From a bacterium (lineage in GTDB: Bacteria; Krumholzibacteriota; Krumholzibacteriia; LZORAL124-64-63): a stretch of 64,000 nucleotides of DNA. Both the position numbers and the translations under genes were made by a program. The stretch covers positions 3,720,001 to 3,784,000 of the forward strand of contig JADJQR010000001.1 in the NCBI GenBank assembly GCA_016712675.1, written 5' to 3'. This document shows, one piece after another, positions 63,913-64,000 of the stretch; the stretch's first letter is position 1, and every line of letters begins with the position of its first letter. The notes under the pieces are model-generated. The model saw only the letters and a list, made by a program, of their open reading frames with translations. It had not been told where the DNA came from and did not search any database.

Positions 63913-63963
63913 GCCCATTTCCGGGCGCAACATCCCGGCCACCGCGATTCACGCCCGCCATAT

Positions 63964-63984
63964 ACAGGATTCATGCTATCCTGT
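63964..63984. promoter_or_regulatory. Palindromic operator candidate at the right edge
   Basis: ACAGGAT, 7 bases, ATCCTGT. It lies just before an ATG at 63989 that may begin a plus-strand gene continuing out of the window; only four codons (MAAA) are visible. Weak plus-strand promoter elements TTCACG/CATGCT overlap it. Confidence 0.4.
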
Positions 63985-64000
63985 TTGGATGGCCGCTGCG

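Noticed and set aside
63961-63998. HipB-type operator TATCC-N8-GGATA
   Set aside because: The TATCC and GGAT elements are 5 bases apart rather than 8, and the better palindrome is ACAGGAT-N7-ATCCTGT.

Overview
The window is very GC-rich (about 70% by eye) and densely coded, from a Gram-negative bacterium: it has a TonB-dependent receptor, lipoproteins, Tat and Sec signal peptides, and many secreted proteins. At least four secreted proteins and one gene fragment end in the FlgD-like C-terminal module (NPFNP motif, VFD..GR.VRTL, WDG.D..G, SG.YF) typical of FCB-group and neighbouring candidate phyla such as Krumholzibacteriota, Eisenbacteria and Fibrobacterota. The phylum is an inference; no 16S rRNA or ribosomal marker is present.

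Layout. 1-2490 (-): 5' part of an AddB-like nuclease/helicase subunit running off the left edge. 2734-9179 (+): a periplasmic PqqL-like M16 peptidase, then a membrane-anchored ClpB-like AAA+ ATPase whose C-terminus is a release-factor-2-like module without its GGQ domain. This fusion is the most unusual gene seen. 9244-15298 (-): two tandem paralogous secreted proteins of about 1000 aa. 15758-27027 (+): a nearly continuous haem operon hemC-D-B-L-E-N-H-Y, a HemX/CcsA-like membrane protein and hemA, with several ATGA/GTGA overlaps, covering glutamyl-tRNA to protohaem. 27124-38838: surface and secreted proteins (RCC1 repeats, dockerin-like repeats, beta-propeller), a small Cys-rich lipoprotein, a site-2-type protease, an HDOD protein coupled to an unknown protein, and a multi-membrane TPR protein. 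38917-44540 (-): a complete suf Fe-S operon (C-B-D-S-U-T) behind a promoter overlapped by an 18-bp palindrome. 44848-46125 (+): an MFS exporter.

46126-50759 (-) is a thiamine unit: promoter, TPP riboswitch, intrinsic terminator, TonB-dependent receptor, thiamine pyrophosphokinase and a sodium:solute-symporter-family permease. Together they predict outer-membrane capture, inner-membrane uptake and pyrophosphorylation of thiamine, switched off by TPP. 50889-54447 (+): a SUMF1-like protein overlapping a Cys-type sulfatase, then CorA. 54542-64000: secreted proteins, a zinc-ribbon protein, a low-GC caspase-like lipoprotein next to the severed 3' end of another secreted-protein gene, LVIVD and six-bladed propeller proteins, a glycosidase-like lipoprotein and a DUF4386-type membrane protein. 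A probable divergent promoter/operator lies at the right edge.

No rRNA, tRNA, CRISPR array or insertion sequence was recognised. Several genes have good sigma-70-like promoters, often with a -10 close to TAGACT. Starts were chosen from Shine-Dalgarno spacing and overlap with upstream stops. Most very long open frames antisense to these genes are GC-driven shadows and were left out.
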